From Pseudocoprococcus catus (lineage in GTDB: Bacteria > Bacillota > Clostridia > Lachnospirales > Lachnospiraceae): 44,449 bases of DNA. A program made the position numbers and the translations under genes. Of the stretch, positions 16,920 through 26,500 are shown one piece after another. The stretch covers positions 99,947 to 144,395 of the forward strand of contig NZ_LR698973.1 of assembly GCF_902381825.1 (NCBI RefSeq), given 5' to 3'. Each line of letters begins with the position of its first letter. Position 1 is the stretch's first letter. The notes under the pieces were generated by a model that had not been told where the DNA came from, made no database searches, and was given only the letters and a program-made list of their open reading frames with translations.

Positions 16920-18131
16920 ATGAACAGAAAGCAGGTCTATTCCGTATCAAGTGTGAATCAGTATATCAAAAGTCTGTTCATGGATGATTTTGCCCTGAAT
17001 CATATTTATGTCCGGGGAGAAGTTTCCAATTGCAAGTACCATTCATCAGGGCATATTTATTTTACATTGAAGGATCGTGGAGGAGCGATTGCCTGTGTGA
17101 TGTTTGCCGGGAACAGAAAGGGACTGAATTTCCGTATGTCGGAAGGTATGGCCGTGATTGTTTACGGCAGTGTCAGTGTGTATGAGCGGGACGGCAAATA
17201 TCAGCTGTATGCCCGTGAGATCATACAGGAAGGCGCAGGCAGGCTTTATGAAGCATATGAAGCATTGAAGAAAAAGCTTCTTGCCGAAGGCCTGTTTGAT
17301 GATGAACATAAGCAGAAAATCCCGAAGTATCCGAAGAGGCTGGGCGTTGTGACGGCGAGAACCGGTGCGGCTGTACAGGATATTATTAATGTTTCCCTGA
17401 GAAGAAATCCATGGCTTCAGATCGTGTTCTGTCCGTCTGCTGTACAGGGAGATGGAGCGGCTCAGTCTGTTGTCCGGGGAATCCATGCGCTGGAAGCAGC
17501 CGGCGTGGATGTGATGATCGTCGGGCGCGGCGGCGGATCCATTGAGGATTTATGGGCCTTTAATGAAGAAATTGTGGCCAGAGCGGTTTATGAATGCTCG
17601 GTTCCGGTGATTTCTGCAGTGGGGCATGAGACCGATACGACGATCATTGATTTTGTGTCTGATCTGCGTGCACCGACGCCATCAGCGGCTGCCGAACTGG
17701 CTGTGCCGGATATGCGGGTGATCCTTGGTCAGATCCAGGGGTATGAGGAGAGTCTCAGTCATGCCATGGAACAGGCGGTGCTGCGAAACAGACAGCGCGT
17801 GGAGAACTATCAGCGTATTTTCAGACATTTGAACCCACAGTCCCGTCTGAACGATAGGCGACAGCGTCTGATGGAGATAGAAGAAAGACTGCGTATTGGC
17901 ATGAACCGAAAGCTGGATGCAGCCAAGTCAGAACTGGCTATCCGGACGCAGAAGCTGGAAGGTGTTTCGCCTCTCAGACAGTTGGAGCGAGGCTATGCTT
18001 ATGTGTCGGATGAAGAAGGACATGGCATTACATCAGCCGGACAGGTGACAAAAGGGCAGCTGTTGCTTTTGGATGTCAGGGATGGAAGAATAGAGAGCGA
18101 AGTAACAGCGGTTAAGAAGCGGACGAGCTGA
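16920..18131 (+). CDS. xseA: Exodeoxyribonuclease VII large subunit
   Basis: Large subunit of the single-strand-specific exonuclease VII. An N-terminal OB-fold (about residues 5-105, VRGEVSNCKYHSSGHIYFTL region) precedes the catalytic region with RGGGSIEDLWAFNEE and SAVGHETDTTIIDFVSDLRA, then a long coiled coil. 403 residues is full length. It is packed tightly between nusB (4 nt) and xseB (16 nt), so all three are probably one transcript. Confidence 0.96.
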   Translation: MNRKQVYSVSSVNQYIKSLFMDDFALNHIYVRGEVSNCKYHSSGHIYFTLKDRGGAIACVMFAGNRKGLNFRMSEGMAVIVYGSVSVYERDGKYQLYAREIIQEGAGRLYEAYEALKKKLLAEGLFDDEHKQKIPKYPKRLGVVTARTGAAVQDIINVSLRRNPWLQIVFCPSAVQGDGAAQSVVRGIHALEAAGVDVMIVGRGGGSIEDLWAFNEEIVARAVYECSVPVISAVGHETDTTIIDFVSDLRAPTPSAAAELAVPDMRVILGQIQGYEESLSHAMEQAVLRNRQRVENYQRIFRHLNPQSRLNDRRQRLMEIEERLRIGMNRKLDAAKSELAIRTQKLEGVSPLRQLERGYAYVSDEEGHGITSAGQVTKGQLLLLDVRDGRIESEVTAVKKRTS

Positions 18132-18147
18132 AAGAGGAGGATACACG

Positions 18148-18354
18148 ATGGCGAAAGCAAAATCACTGGAGACAGCATTTGAAGAGCTGGATGCGCTTGC
18201 TGCGAAGATGGAAGACAGAGATCTTCCTCTTGAAGAAGCTTTTAAGCTGTATCAGGAAGGTGTGAAGCTTCTGAAATACTGCAATGGTGCGATTGACAAG
18301 GTTGAGAAGAAGATTATAGAAATTCATGGAAATGAAGATGAAGAGGACGAATAG
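18148..18354 (+). CDS. xseB: Exodeoxyribonuclease VII small subunit
   Basis: Small helical subunit that decorates XseA. 68 residues with the family core FEELDALAAKMEDRDLPLEE, quoted to the 20-residue limit, and YQEGVKLLKYC. AGAGGAGG lies upstream of ATG 18148. It ends in an acidic tail and is followed 15 nt later by ispA. Confidence 0.95.
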   Translation: MAKAKSLETAFEELDALAAKMEDRDLPLEEAFKLYQEGVKLLKYCNGAIDKVEKKIIEIHGNEDEEDE

Positions 18355-18369
18355 TCCGGAGGCTGTGAG

Positions 18370-19281
18370 ATGCAATTGGAACAGGAATTAAAAGAGAAAA
18401 CAGCAGATATAGAGAAGTTACTTGAGCGGATGCTTCCGGAAGAAGCGGGGCTTCAGAAGACGATTTTTTCAGCGATGCGATACAGCCTGATGGCTGGCGG
18501 CAAGCGGATTCGTCCATTACTGATCGCTGAGACCTACAGATTTTTCGGCGGTACGGATATGGCATTGGCAGAGCCTTTTATGGCAGCTATTGAGATGATC
18601 CACACGTATTCGCTGATCCATGATGATCTGCCGGCGCTGGACAATGATGACTACAGAAGAGGACGTCTGACTTCCCATAAGGTTTACGGGGAAGCGATGG
18701 CGATCCTGGCAGGTGATGCACTGCTGAATTATGCCTTCGAGACAGCGTCTAAGGCGATGGATCATGCCAGAGATGATGAAGAACTTCTACGGGTCATGAA
18801 AGCTTTTAGAATTCTCAGTTCAAAGCCTGGGATCAACGGTATGATCGGCGGACAGGTAGTGGATGTTGAACTGACCGGGAAGCCGATACCGGAGAAGACA
18901 CTGCGCTTTATTTTCGAATTAAAGACCGGTGCCTTAATTGAAGCAGCGATGATGATCGGTGCGCAGCTTGCCGGGGCATCGGATGAACAGATTGCTGCGG
19001 TGGAGAAAGCAGCCGGCGATATCGGCATGGCCTTCCAGATTCAGGATGATGTGCTGGATGTGATCGGCAATGAAGCATTGCTTGGCAAACCGGTGCACAG
19101 CGATGAGAAGAACGAGAAGACAACATGGGTGACAGTCTACGGACTGGAACAGGCAAAAAAGGATGTGGCGGAATATTCAGAGGAGGCAATGGCCATTCTG
19201 GCGCAAATGACAGGAGTGACGGAGCCTGAGAAGTCATTTTTATATGATTTTGTTGAATATCTGATCCATAGGAACAAATAA
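18370..19281 (+). CDS. ispA: (2E,6E)-farnesyl diphosphate synthase
   Basis: Trans-prenyltransferase that condenses IPP with DMAPP/GPP to make FPP for undecaprenol and quinone precursors. The first aspartate-rich motif is D85-D86 to D91 (HDDLPALDNDD) and the second is QDDVLD at 225-230. 303 residues is normal. It lies directly upstream of dxs, so the entry and an elongation step of isoprenoid synthesis are co-located. The xseB-ispA-dxs order is widespread in Clostridia. Confidence 0.95.
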   Translation: MQLEQELKEKTADIEKLLERMLPEEAGLQKTIFSAMRYSLMAGGKRIRPLLIAETYRFFGGTDMALAEPFMAAIEMIHTYSLIHDDLPALDNDDYRRGRLTSHKVYGEAMAILAGDALLNYAFETASKAMDHARDDEELLRVMKAFRILSSKPGINGMIGGQVVDVELTGKPIPEKTLRFIFELKTGALIEAAMMIGAQLAGASDEQIAAVEKAAGDIGMAFQIQDDVLDVIGNEALLGKPVHSDEKNEKTTWVTVYGLEQAKKDVAEYSEEAMAILAQMTGVTEPEKSFLYDFVEYLIHRNK

Positions 19282-19305
19282 CGGAAGATAATAGAGGTGT
19301 GAAGA

Positions 19306-21180
19306 ATGTCTGAGTATTTGGACAGAATCAATGAAGCCAATGATATAAAGAAAATAGAACCGGAAGCTTATGATGCACTGGCCTCAGAGATACGGTCGTT
19401 TATTATAGAGTCTGTCAGTGAACATGGCGGCCATCTGGCATCCAATCTCGGCGTTGTAGAATTGACCATGGCACTGCATTTGTGTATGAATTTCCCCAAT
19501 GACAAGCTGATCTGGGATGTGGGACATCAGGCTTATACCCATAAGCTGCTGACAGGACGTAAAGAGGACTTCAGCGGATTGCGTACTTTCGGCGGCATGA
19601 GCGGTTTTCCGAAGCATAAAGAGAGCCCTTGCGACGCTTTTGATACAGGACACAGTTCCACATCTATCTCAGCAGCACTGGGTTATGCAAGAGCCAGGGA
19701 TCTGAAAGGTGAGGACAGGACCGTTGTGGCTGTTATCGGTGACGGTTCCCTGACCGGCGGTATGGCCTACGAGGCACTGAATAACGTATCCCATCTGAAG
19801 AGCAATATGATCATTGTTTTAAATGATAATAAGATGTCGATTTCAGAGAATGTCGGCGGATTGTCGAAGCATCTGACAGCCCTCCGGACAAGAGAATCTT
19901 ATATGGACTTCAAGATGGATGTGGAGAAGAAACTGAAACAGATCCCGCATGTGGGTGATTCTGTTGCCAGAAGTGTGAAGAAATCCAAAGATTCCATCAG
20001 ACAGCTTTTTGTGAAGGGCGGTTTTTTTGAGGATTTCGGTATTAAGTATATCGGACCGATTGACGGGCATGATATTAAAGAGATGGTGCGTGTACTGAAT
20101 GCACTGAAACGGCTGAATGAGCCGGTGGTCATGCATGTGGTGACACAGAAAGGCCGGGGCTATGTGCCGGCTGAGAAGAATCCTTCAGCTTTTCACGGCG
20201 TGGGCAGTTTTGATATTGCAACAGGTGAATCTCTTGCAGGTAAAAGTCTGACCTATACATCTGTCTTTTCAAAAACCATATGCAGACTGGGCAAGGCTCA
20301 TCCGAATGTGGTAACGATTTGTGCGGCGATGCCGGACGGCACCGGGCTGACTGCATTTAAAAAGTATTTTCCAGATAGATTTTTTGATGTGGGTATTGCA
20401 GAACAGCATGCAGTCACTTTTGCAGCAGGACTGGCGGCCGGTGGCATGCATCCATTTGTGGCAGTGTATTCATCTTTCCTGCAGCGGGCGTATGACCAGA
20501 TTATCCACGATGTGTGCATTCAGAATCTGCCGGTTGTATTCTGCGTGGACAGAGCCGGACTGGTTGGTGCTGATGGTGAGACTCATCAGGGGATATTTGA
20601 CCTGTCTTATTTGTCGATGATACCGAATATGACCGTCTGTGCACCGAAGAATAAATACGAACTGTATGATATGCTTTATTTTGCCTATCAGTATCATGGG
20701 CCAATCGCCATTCGATATCCGAGGGGAAGTGCATATGAAGGCTTTAAGAACATGCGGCCGCCGATTGAATACGGCAAGAGTGAGCTGATGTTTGAGGGTG
20801 AGAAGATTGCCCTTGTGGCAGTGGGAAGTATGGTTCAGACTGCTGTGGAGGTTCGTGAGAAACTGTTGGATAAGGGAATTAACGCAACGGTTGTGAATGC
20901 CCGTTTTGTCTGTCCACTGGACACAGAATGTCTGGACAGACTGAGCAGAGATCACCATTGGATCGTCACCATGGAAGAGAATGTCTTAAAGGGCGGTTTT
21001 GGTGAAGCCTGCGGCGATTATCTGTTGGCAAAGCATGAAGATGTCAGACTGCTCCATGTGGGTGTTCCGGATGTCTATGTGGAACACGGCGGAGTGGATC
21101 AGTTGAAGAAAACACTGCATATGGATGCAGATTCAATTGTTGAACGCATCTGCAGTGCAATGTCTGATGCAGAGGATTAA
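19306..21180 (+). CDS. dxs: 1-deoxy-D-xylulose-5-phosphate synthase
   Basis: Thiamine-diphosphate enzyme making DXP from pyruvate and glyceraldehyde 3-phosphate, the first step of the MEP isoprenoid pathway. The ThDP-binding motif begins GDGSLTGG at 145-152. Other signatures are HGGHLASNLGVVELT at the N-terminus, IGPIDGHD, and the transketolase pyrimidine-domain motif DVGIAEQHAVTFAAGLA. The 624 residues are complete. AGAGGTGTGAAG precedes ATG 19306. Confidence 0.96.
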   Translation: MSEYLDRINEANDIKKIEPEAYDALASEIRSFIIESVSEHGGHLASNLGVVELTMALHLCMNFPNDKLIWDVGHQAYTHKLLTGRKEDFSGLRTFGGMSGFPKHKESPCDAFDTGHSSTSISAALGYARARDLKGEDRTVVAVIGDGSLTGGMAYEALNNVSHLKSNMIIVLNDNKMSISENVGGLSKHLTALRTRESYMDFKMDVEKKLKQIPHVGDSVARSVKKSKDSIRQLFVKGGFFEDFGIKYIGPIDGHDIKEMVRVLNALKRLNEPVVMHVVTQKGRGYVPAEKNPSAFHGVGSFDIATGESLAGKSLTYTSVFSKTICRLGKAHPNVVTICAAMPDGTGLTAFKKYFPDRFFDVGIAEQHAVTFAAGLAAGGMHPFVAVYSSFLQRAYDQIIHDVCIQNLPVVFCVDRAGLVGADGETHQGIFDLSYLSMIPNMTVCAPKNKYELYDMLYFAYQYHGPIAIRYPRGSAYEGFKNMRPPIEYGKSELMFEGEKIALVAVGSMVQTAVEVREKLLDKGINATVVNARFVCPLDTECLDRLSRDHHWIVTMEENVLKGGFGEACGDYLLAKHEDVRLLHVGVPDVYVEHGGVDQLKKTLHMDADSIVERICSAMSDAED

Positions 21181-21240
21181 TAGATTAAGCACATTTTGAA
21201 TGATACAGAGTCGAAATTGGAGAGGAATGGATAGACCAAC

Positions 21241-22056
21241 ATGAAAGAAAGACTGGATGTACTTCTGGTAAAGCGGAATCTGGCTGAATCCAGAGAAAAG
21301 GCCAAGGCCATTATTATGTCCGGCAATGTATTTGTCAACGGCAACAGGGAAGACAAAGCCGGAACAACGTTTGATGAGGAGAAAGCACAGATAGAGATTA
21401 AGGGCCATACATTGCCTTATGTCAGCAGAGGCGGTTTGAAGCTTGAGAAAGCCATTGAGGTTTTCGGAGTAGATGTCAAAGGCAAGGTTTGTATGGACAT
21501 CGGTGCTTCCACCGGAGGATTTACGGACTGCATGCTGCAAAATGGTGCAGATCATGTATATTCTATTGATGTGGGTCGGGGACAGCTGGCATGGAAGCTT
21601 CGTCAGGACCCGAGGGTTATCTGTATGGAGAAGACGAATATTCGTTATGTGACATCTGAACAGATACCGGAGAAGATAGATTTTGCATCAGTGGATGTTT
21701 CCTTTATTTCACTGAAGAAGGTGCTGGGACCGGCAAGGGAACTGCTTCAGGATGATGCCAGAATGGTATGTCTGATCAAGCCTCAGTTTGAGGCTGGAAG
21801 AGAAAAAGTCGGCAAAAAGGGTGTAGTCAGAGACAAGGCGGTTCATCTGGAAGTGATTGAGATGATCCTTCAGTTTGTGACATCCATTCATTTTGAAATA
21901 TTGAATTTGGACTATTCACCGATCAAGGGGCCTGAGGGCAACATTGAATATCTGGTTTATATCAGAAAGCGTCCGGAGGATTATCCTTTGGGAGCGTGGA
22001 CGGTGAATCCAGCAGAAGTGGTTGATCGTGCCCATGAGGGGTTAGCAAAGGGATAA
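21241..22056 (+). CDS. tlyA: TlyA family rRNA (2'-O)-methyltransferase / YqxC
   Basis: Two-domain protein with an N-terminal S4 RNA-binding domain (about residues 1-60, RLDVLLVKRNLAESREKAK) and an FtsJ/RrmJ-type methyltransferase domain. The SAM-binding loop is DIGASTGGF at 86-94. The family is often annotated as hemolysin A, but the fold argues for rRNA 2'-O-methylation. 271 residues. The dxs-tlyA-nadK-argR-recN order is conserved in Firmicutes. Confidence 0.92.
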   Translation: MKERLDVLLVKRNLAESREKAKAIIMSGNVFVNGNREDKAGTTFDEEKAQIEIKGHTLPYVSRGGLKLEKAIEVFGVDVKGKVCMDIGASTGGFTDCMLQNGADHVYSIDVGRGQLAWKLRQDPRVICMEKTNIRYVTSEQIPEKIDFASVDVSFISLKKVLGPARELLQDDARMVCLIKPQFEAGREKVGKKGVVRDKAVHLEVIEMILQFVTSIHFEILNLDYSPIKGPEGNIEYLVYIRKRPEDYPLGAWTVNPAEVVDRAHEGLAKG

Positions 22057-22087
22057 ATCCCAATCCCATAAGTGACGGAGGATTCAA

Positions 22088-22951
22088 ATGAAGAAATTTG
22101 CTTTGCTGACCAACTATTCCAAAGACAAGAGACTTGTCTATACACGGATGATCAAGACTTATATTACGGAAAATGGAGGCAGCTACTGGATACCGAGATA
22201 TATCAGTGAGCCTGATAAAGATGGTGATCAGCGCTATGATTTCAGTGACATGCCGGAGGATATTGAGTGTGTGCTTGTTCTGGGCGGAGACGGAACGCTG
22301 CTTCAGGCAGCCAGAGAGCTGTTTCAGCGGCATATTCCGCTGCTTGGCATTAATCTCGGAACACTGGGATTCCTGACTTCGGCTGAGAAGAGTGAACTGC
22401 CGAAATGTCTGGACAGTGTGCTGGATGACAGTTGTTCCATTGATGAGCGCATGATGCTTGAAGGTGTTGCTTATCATGGCTCTGAGAAGATACAGATGAA
22501 TATTGCCCTCAATGATGTGATCATTGCCCGGGCCGGATTTTCAAGACTGGTGGAATTGAAGATTTATGTTAATGGTGAGCTTTTGAGCATCTATAATGCA
22601 GACGGCATCATCGTTTCCACGCCGACCGGATCTACGGGCTACAGCCTTTCCGCAGGCGGTCCGATTATTTTTCCGCAGACGGATGTGATAGTGATCACAC
22701 CGATCTGTCCGCATTCATTACAGGCAAGAAGTCTTGTCGTGTCCGGTGAGGACAGGATCATGATTGAGATCGGCAGAAGAAGAAAGACACAGAAAGAAGA
22801 AGCAATGGTAACCTTTGACGGCAGAAGTGCACAGGAGCTGGAAACAGGTGACCGTATTGAGATATATAAGGCACAGGAGACAACGCAGCTGATCAGATTA
22901 AAGGGAAGAAGCTTTTATCAGGTTCTTCAGAACAAAATCGGCACGGCATAA
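22088..22951 (+). CDS. nadK: NAD(+) kinase
   Basis: Phosphorylates NAD to NADP. The catalytic GGDGT motif is residues 66-70 (LVLGGDGTLLQAA), followed by NLGTLGFLTSAEK. The TPTGSTGYSLSAGGPII segment forms the substrate site. 287 residues is standard. ATG 22088 follows GACGGAGGATTCAA. argR follows 15 nt after the stop. Confidence 0.96.
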   Translation: MKKFALLTNYSKDKRLVYTRMIKTYITENGGSYWIPRYISEPDKDGDQRYDFSDMPEDIECVLVLGGDGTLLQAARELFQRHIPLLGINLGTLGFLTSAEKSELPKCLDSVLDDSCSIDERMMLEGVAYHGSEKIQMNIALNDVIIARAGFSRLVELKIYVNGELLSIYNADGIIVSTPTGSTGYSLSAGGPIIFPQTDVIVITPICPHSLQARSLVVSGEDRIMIEIGRRRKTQKEEAMVTFDGRSAQELETGDRIEIYKAQETTQLIRLKGRSFYQVLQNKIGTA

Positions 22952-22966
22952 AGGGTGGGTATTATA

Positions 22967-23419
22967 ATGAAATTAAAAAGACATGAGAAGATTATTGAGC
23001 TGGTGAATAAATATGAGATTGAAACACAGGAAGAACTGGCCTCTTTGCTGAATCAGGCCGGTTTTCGCGTGACTCAGGCTACAATTTCAAGAGATATCCG
23101 TGAATTGCGTTTATCAAAGGTCAACAGCCATGACGGCAAGCAGAAATATGCGATTATGTCTGTCAAAGAGCGTGGATTGAACGACAAACTGAGCAAAGTT
23201 CTGAAAGAAGGCTATATTTCCAGTATGGAGGCTTCCAACCTGATGGTTGTAAAAACAGCTACCGGTATGGCCATGGCTGTAGCAACGGCACTGGATGCTA
23301 TGGAGCTTCCGGGCTTTGCGGGATGTATTGCCGGTGATGATACCGTGATGTGTGCCCTTCATTCCGGTGCGGATGTTGAGATGTTGTTAAATAGGATCAA
23401 TAAAGTAGTCAATCAATAA
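22967..23419 (+). CDS. argR: Arginine repressor ArgR
   Basis: Hexameric arginine-responsive DNA-binding regulator. The N-terminal winged helix includes TQEELASLLNQAGFRVTQAT, and the RDIRELRLSKV recognition region follows. The C-terminal oligomerisation/arginine domain has GCIAGDDTVMCAL, close to the consensus GTIAGDDT. ATG 22967 with AAGGGTGGG upstream gives 150 residues; a GTG at 22955 lies inside that site. No arginine genes are in the window, so its targets are elsewhere. Its place before recN is a conserved arrangement. Confidence 0.95.
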   Translation: MKLKRHEKIIELVNKYEIETQEELASLLNQAGFRVTQATISRDIRELRLSKVNSHDGKQKYAIMSVKERGLNDKLSKVLKEGYISSMEASNLMVVKTATGMAMAVATALDAMELPGFAGCIAGDDTVMCALHSGADVEMLLNRINKVVNQ

Positions 23420-23435
23420 AAGGCAGAGGTAGGAA

Positions 23436-25112
23436 ATGCTTCAGAATATACATGTAAAAAACATGGCGCTCATTGATGAGGCGGATGTTGATTTCGGAGG
23501 TCATCTGAATATTCTTACAGGTGAGACAGGCGCCGGTAAGTCGATCATTATCGGTTCCATCAGTACAGCCCTCGGCGGTAAGGTCTCCAGAGATGTGATC
23601 AGGAAAGACGCGGAATATGCCCTTGTAGAATTGAATTTTAAAGTGAACAGTCCACAGATCCTTGCAGAGCTCGAGAAAATGGAAATACCGGTGGATGGGG
23701 ATGAGGTGGTCATCTCCAGAAGAATTACCGGCAGCCGGAGTGTGGCAAGAATTAATGGAGAACTGGTATCACTGCCTGTTCTCAGGCAGGCGGCGGCACT
23801 TTTAATTGATATTCACGGGCAGCATGAACATCAGTCTCTTTTACATAAGGATAAGCACCTGGCTATTTTGGATCAATTTTCCAGGGAAGAAATGGCATCC
23901 GTCAAAGATGCATTAAAAGACAGTTACAGGGAATATATGATATTGAAGAAAGAGATGGATGGGGCGATTACTGATGAGGGAAAACGTCTCAGTGAGATTT
24001 CTTTTTTGCAGTATCAGATTGAAGAAATAGAAAATGCGAATCTGCAGGATGGTGAAGAAGAGCAGCTGGATAAGGCTTTTCGCAAGATGAGCCATGCTCG
24101 GCAGATGATGGAGAGTGTGGCGGCGGCCCACGGCATGACCGGTTATGAAGGCGCTTCCTCAGCGGGAGACCTGGTGGGAAGAGCACTGAGAGAACTGTCT
24201 TCCGTTGAGAAATACGATGAGGCCATTGGCGGTCTGATCAGCATGCTGACAGATATCGACGGCCTTTTGAACGACTTTAACAGGGAACTGGCAGATTATG
24301 AATCCGGTCTCACTTTTGATGAATCTGTTTATCATGAGACAGAGGACCGGTTGAATCTGATCCAGCGTCTGAAGACCAAATACGGCAGCAGCATTGCTGA
24401 GATTCTTGCTCACCAGGCAGAGTGTCAGGAAGAACTGGAGAAGCTGGATGATTATGAGAACTATCTGTCCGGCCTTCGGATGAAGCTGGATCAGGCAGAG
24501 AAAGAACTTAAAGATTTGTCTGACAAGCTGACGACTATTCGAAGAGCCAATGCAGCTGTGCTTCAGGAAAGAATTAAAGCAGCACTGATTGATCTGAATT
24601 TTCTTGATGTCCGGTTTGAGATTCATTGTGAACCCCTGGGCCATTATACAGAGAATGGTCAGGACAGCATAGAATTTATGATTTCCACGAATCCGGGAGA
24701 AACAGTGAAACCTCTGGGTAAAGTAGCCAGCGGCGGTGAATTATCGCGAATTATGCTGGCGGTCAAATCTGTTCTGGCCGATGCGGATGCCATTGAGACA
24801 TTGATTTTCGATGAGATTGATACCGGTATAAGCGGACGTACGGCACAGAAGGTTTCTGAGAAGATGGCCGTTATTGCCAGAAAGCACCAGGTGATCTGCA
24901 TTACCCATCTGCCGCAGATTGCGGCTATGGCGGATGATCATTATGTTATTGAAAAATCTGCCATGGGGCAGCGTACCATCACAGAGATTTATCATTTATC
25001 TGATGATGCTTCTGTTGGTGAAATTGCACGTTTGCTGGGCGGTGTGGAAATTACGGATGCTGTTATGCAGAATGCCCGGGAAATGAAAAATCTGGCGCAG
25101 TCGAAAAAATAG
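23436..25112 (+). CDS. recN: DNA repair protein RecN
   Basis: SMC-like ATPase acting early in double-strand break repair. Walker A GETGAGKS is residues 29-36. The ABC signature SGGELS is at 432-437, and Walker B LIFDEID is at 456-462. A coiled coil lies between. 558 residues is full length. It closes the housekeeping run; a terminator follows at 25141-25176. Confidence 0.96.
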   Translation: MLQNIHVKNMALIDEADVDFGGHLNILTGETGAGKSIIIGSISTALGGKVSRDVIRKDAEYALVELNFKVNSPQILAELEKMEIPVDGDEVVISRRITGSRSVARINGELVSLPVLRQAAALLIDIHGQHEHQSLLHKDKHLAILDQFSREEMASVKDALKDSYREYMILKKEMDGAITDEGKRLSEISFLQYQIEEIENANLQDGEEEQLDKAFRKMSHARQMMESVAAAHGMTGYEGASSAGDLVGRALRELSSVEKYDEAIGGLISMLTDIDGLLNDFNRELADYESGLTFDESVYHETEDRLNLIQRLKTKYGSSIAEILAHQAECQEELEKLDDYENYLSGLRMKLDQAEKELKDLSDKLTTIRRANAAVLQERIKAALIDLNFLDVRFEIHCEPLGHYTENGQDSIEFMISTNPGETVKPLGKVASGGELSRIMLAVKSVLADADAIETLIFDEIDTGISGRTAQKVSEKMAVIARKHQVICITHLPQIAAMADDHYVIEKSAMGQRTITEIYHLSDDASVGEIARLLGGVEITDAVMQNAREMKNLAQSKK

Positions 25113-25140
25113 ATTAAATTGAAATTGTTCATCACATACT

Positions 25141-25176
25141 AACAGGGAACGGTCGAGAGATTATGTCCCTGTTTTT
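25141..25176 (+). terminator. Intrinsic terminator after recN
   Basis: AACAGGGA (25141-25148) pairs with TCCCTGTT (25166-25173), running into TTTTT (25172-25176). The first base of the 102-nt repeat coincides with this T-tract. Confidence 0.75.
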
Positions 25177-25273
25177 ATTTACGCGAGCAACGAGCCAAAG
25201 TCCGTGATTGCACGAGACCTTGGCGACTGCCGCGATAACTTGAGAAACTCGCGGAGCGTGTTTCTCATAGTTT
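25172..25273 (+). repeat. 102-nt structured repeat, copy 1
   Basis: Matches the reverse complement of 37743-37844 at 101 of 102 positions. It begins in the T-tract of the recN terminator and ends about 10 nt before the spoIVB ribosome-binding site. Predicted folding: GCCAAAGTC pairs with GACCTTGGC (one A-C mismatch), extended by CGTG/CACG around a 4-nt loop. Then CCGCG/CGCGG competes with GAGAAAC/GTTTCTC. The only base that differs between copies is in the 4-nt loop. No open frame of note. Confidence 0.85.
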
Positions 25274-25295
25274 TTATAGAAAGGTGTGTGGTGGT

Positions 25296-26375
25296 GTGGA
25301 ACGAATGAGGAAGTATCGTGCATGGCTGACGGCAGCGTTGATGATCAATCTGGTTGTTTTGTTTGGGTTTGTGATGAATTGGTATCAGACGAGAAAAAAT
25401 GAAGTGGATCAGAGGCTGACGAAGGTGTCGGCAGATGTAGCTATGCGACAGTATGTGATGCCGGTGGGAATGCCGGTGGGACTTTATATTCACACGAAGG
25501 GTGTGATGGTTCTGGGAACGGGAAAGGTGACAAACCTGGAGGATGATGTGCTGGAGCCGGCAAAGACGGTGTTTCGGGAGGGGGATTATATATTAAGTAT
25601 AAACGGCACGACCCTTCGAAATACCAGTCAGGCGATGAGTCTGATCCAGTCCTGTAAAGGGAAAATGCTCAGTTTTGAGGTACTTCGGGATGGAAAAAAG
25701 ATCATGCTGACCATGAAACCGGTGGAAACAGCGGAAGATAGGTATAAGATTGGCGTATGGCTTCGGGATGACACGCAGGGAATTGGTACGATCACATATA
25801 TTGATGCGGATCAGAATTTTGCAGCATTGGGACATGGCATTACGGATGTGGATACCGGAATTCTCATGGATATCAGTCATGGCATGGTCTATCAGTCTAA
25901 TATTTTGTCGATTGTCAAGGGTTCCCAGGGAACACCTGGAGAAATTGTCGGCACTATCGACTATCAGAAAAAGAATCGCATTGGAACGATAAATGATAAC
26001 AGCAGCTGCGGTATTTTCGGCACGGTGGATCGGGATTATCTGGCTTATGATCCGGAGAAAGCCGTACCTGTGGCCGATCCGGAGGAAGTGACAGAAGGTC
26101 CGGTACAAATTGTCTGCACAATGAACGGTGAGACAAATCGTTATGCGGCCGAAATTCGGAAGATTGACAAAAACAACAAAGATCACAAAAATTTTGTCCT
26201 GCAGATTACAGATGAACAGCTGCTGGAAAAAACAAACGGTATTCTGCAGGGGATGAGCGGCAGCCCTGTGATTCAGAATGGAAAGCTGGTAGGGGCTGTC
26301 ACCCATGTCTTTGTCAATGAGCCTACTAAAGGATATGGCATTTTTGCCGAAAATATGCAGAATGCTGAAGAATAA
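25296..26375 (+). CDS. spoIVB: SpoIVB peptidase
   Basis: Forespore-secreted S55 serine peptidase that triggers sigma-K activation, or its equivalent, during sporulation. An N-terminal membrane anchor (LTAALMINLVVLFGFVM) is followed by a PDZ domain (about residues 85-150, REGDYILSINGTTLRN) and the peptidase domain. The His motif is ALGHGITDVDTG and the Ser motif is GMSGSPVIQNGKLVGAVTH. Start is uncertain: GTG 25296 has AAAGGTG 9 nt upstream, ATG 25305 is an alternative, and GTG 25284 is less likely. About 359 residues. The usual neighbour spo0A is not next; it is at 39973. Confidence 0.92.
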   Translation: MERMRKYRAWLTAALMINLVVLFGFVMNWYQTRKNEVDQRLTKVSADVAMRQYVMPVGMPVGLYIHTKGVMVLGTGKVTNLEDDVLEPAKTVFREGDYILSINGTTLRNTSQAMSLIQSCKGKMLSFEVLRDGKKIMLTMKPVETAEDRYKIGVWLRDDTQGIGTITYIDADQNFAALGHGITDVDTGILMDISHGMVYQSNILSIVKGSQGTPGEIVGTIDYQKKNRIGTINDNSSCGIFGTVDRDYLAYDPEKAVPVADPEEVTEGPVQIVCTMNGETNRYAAEIRKIDKNNKDHKNFVLQITDEQLLEKTNGILQGMSGSPVIQNGKLVGAVTHVFVNEPTKGYGIFAENMQNAEE

Positions 26376-26393
26376 AAGGAATCTTCTGCTAAC

Positions 26394-26422
26394 TGGCAAA
26401 GGTATCCATAATATGGTAGAAT
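26394..26422 (+). promoter_or_regulatory. Promoter of the antiporter gene
   Basis: TGGCAA (26394-26399), a 17-nt spacer and TAGAAT (26417-26422). The leader contains an imperfect hairpin around two GGCCT-containing segments (about 26442-26476) before the GGAGG at 26489-26493. No known riboswitch class is recognised there. Confidence 0.5.
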
Positions 26423-26500
26423 AATTTTGTAGCTGATGATTCAGGCCTGAAGATGTTGTTGGTCATCAGGCCTTGAAAGTCTGTGAAGGAGGAACTGCCT

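Noticed and set aside
25172..25273. Reading the 102-nt repeat as a tRNA or tRNA fragment
   Set aside because: The hairpin pattern does not make a cloverleaf, and there is no T-loop GTTCRANNC-type sequence or CCA end.
26442..26476. Riboswitch (for example c-di-AMP) in the antiporter leader
   Set aside because: Only one imperfect hairpin is present. The leader is too short and lacks the conserved motifs of ydaO-type or other known classes.
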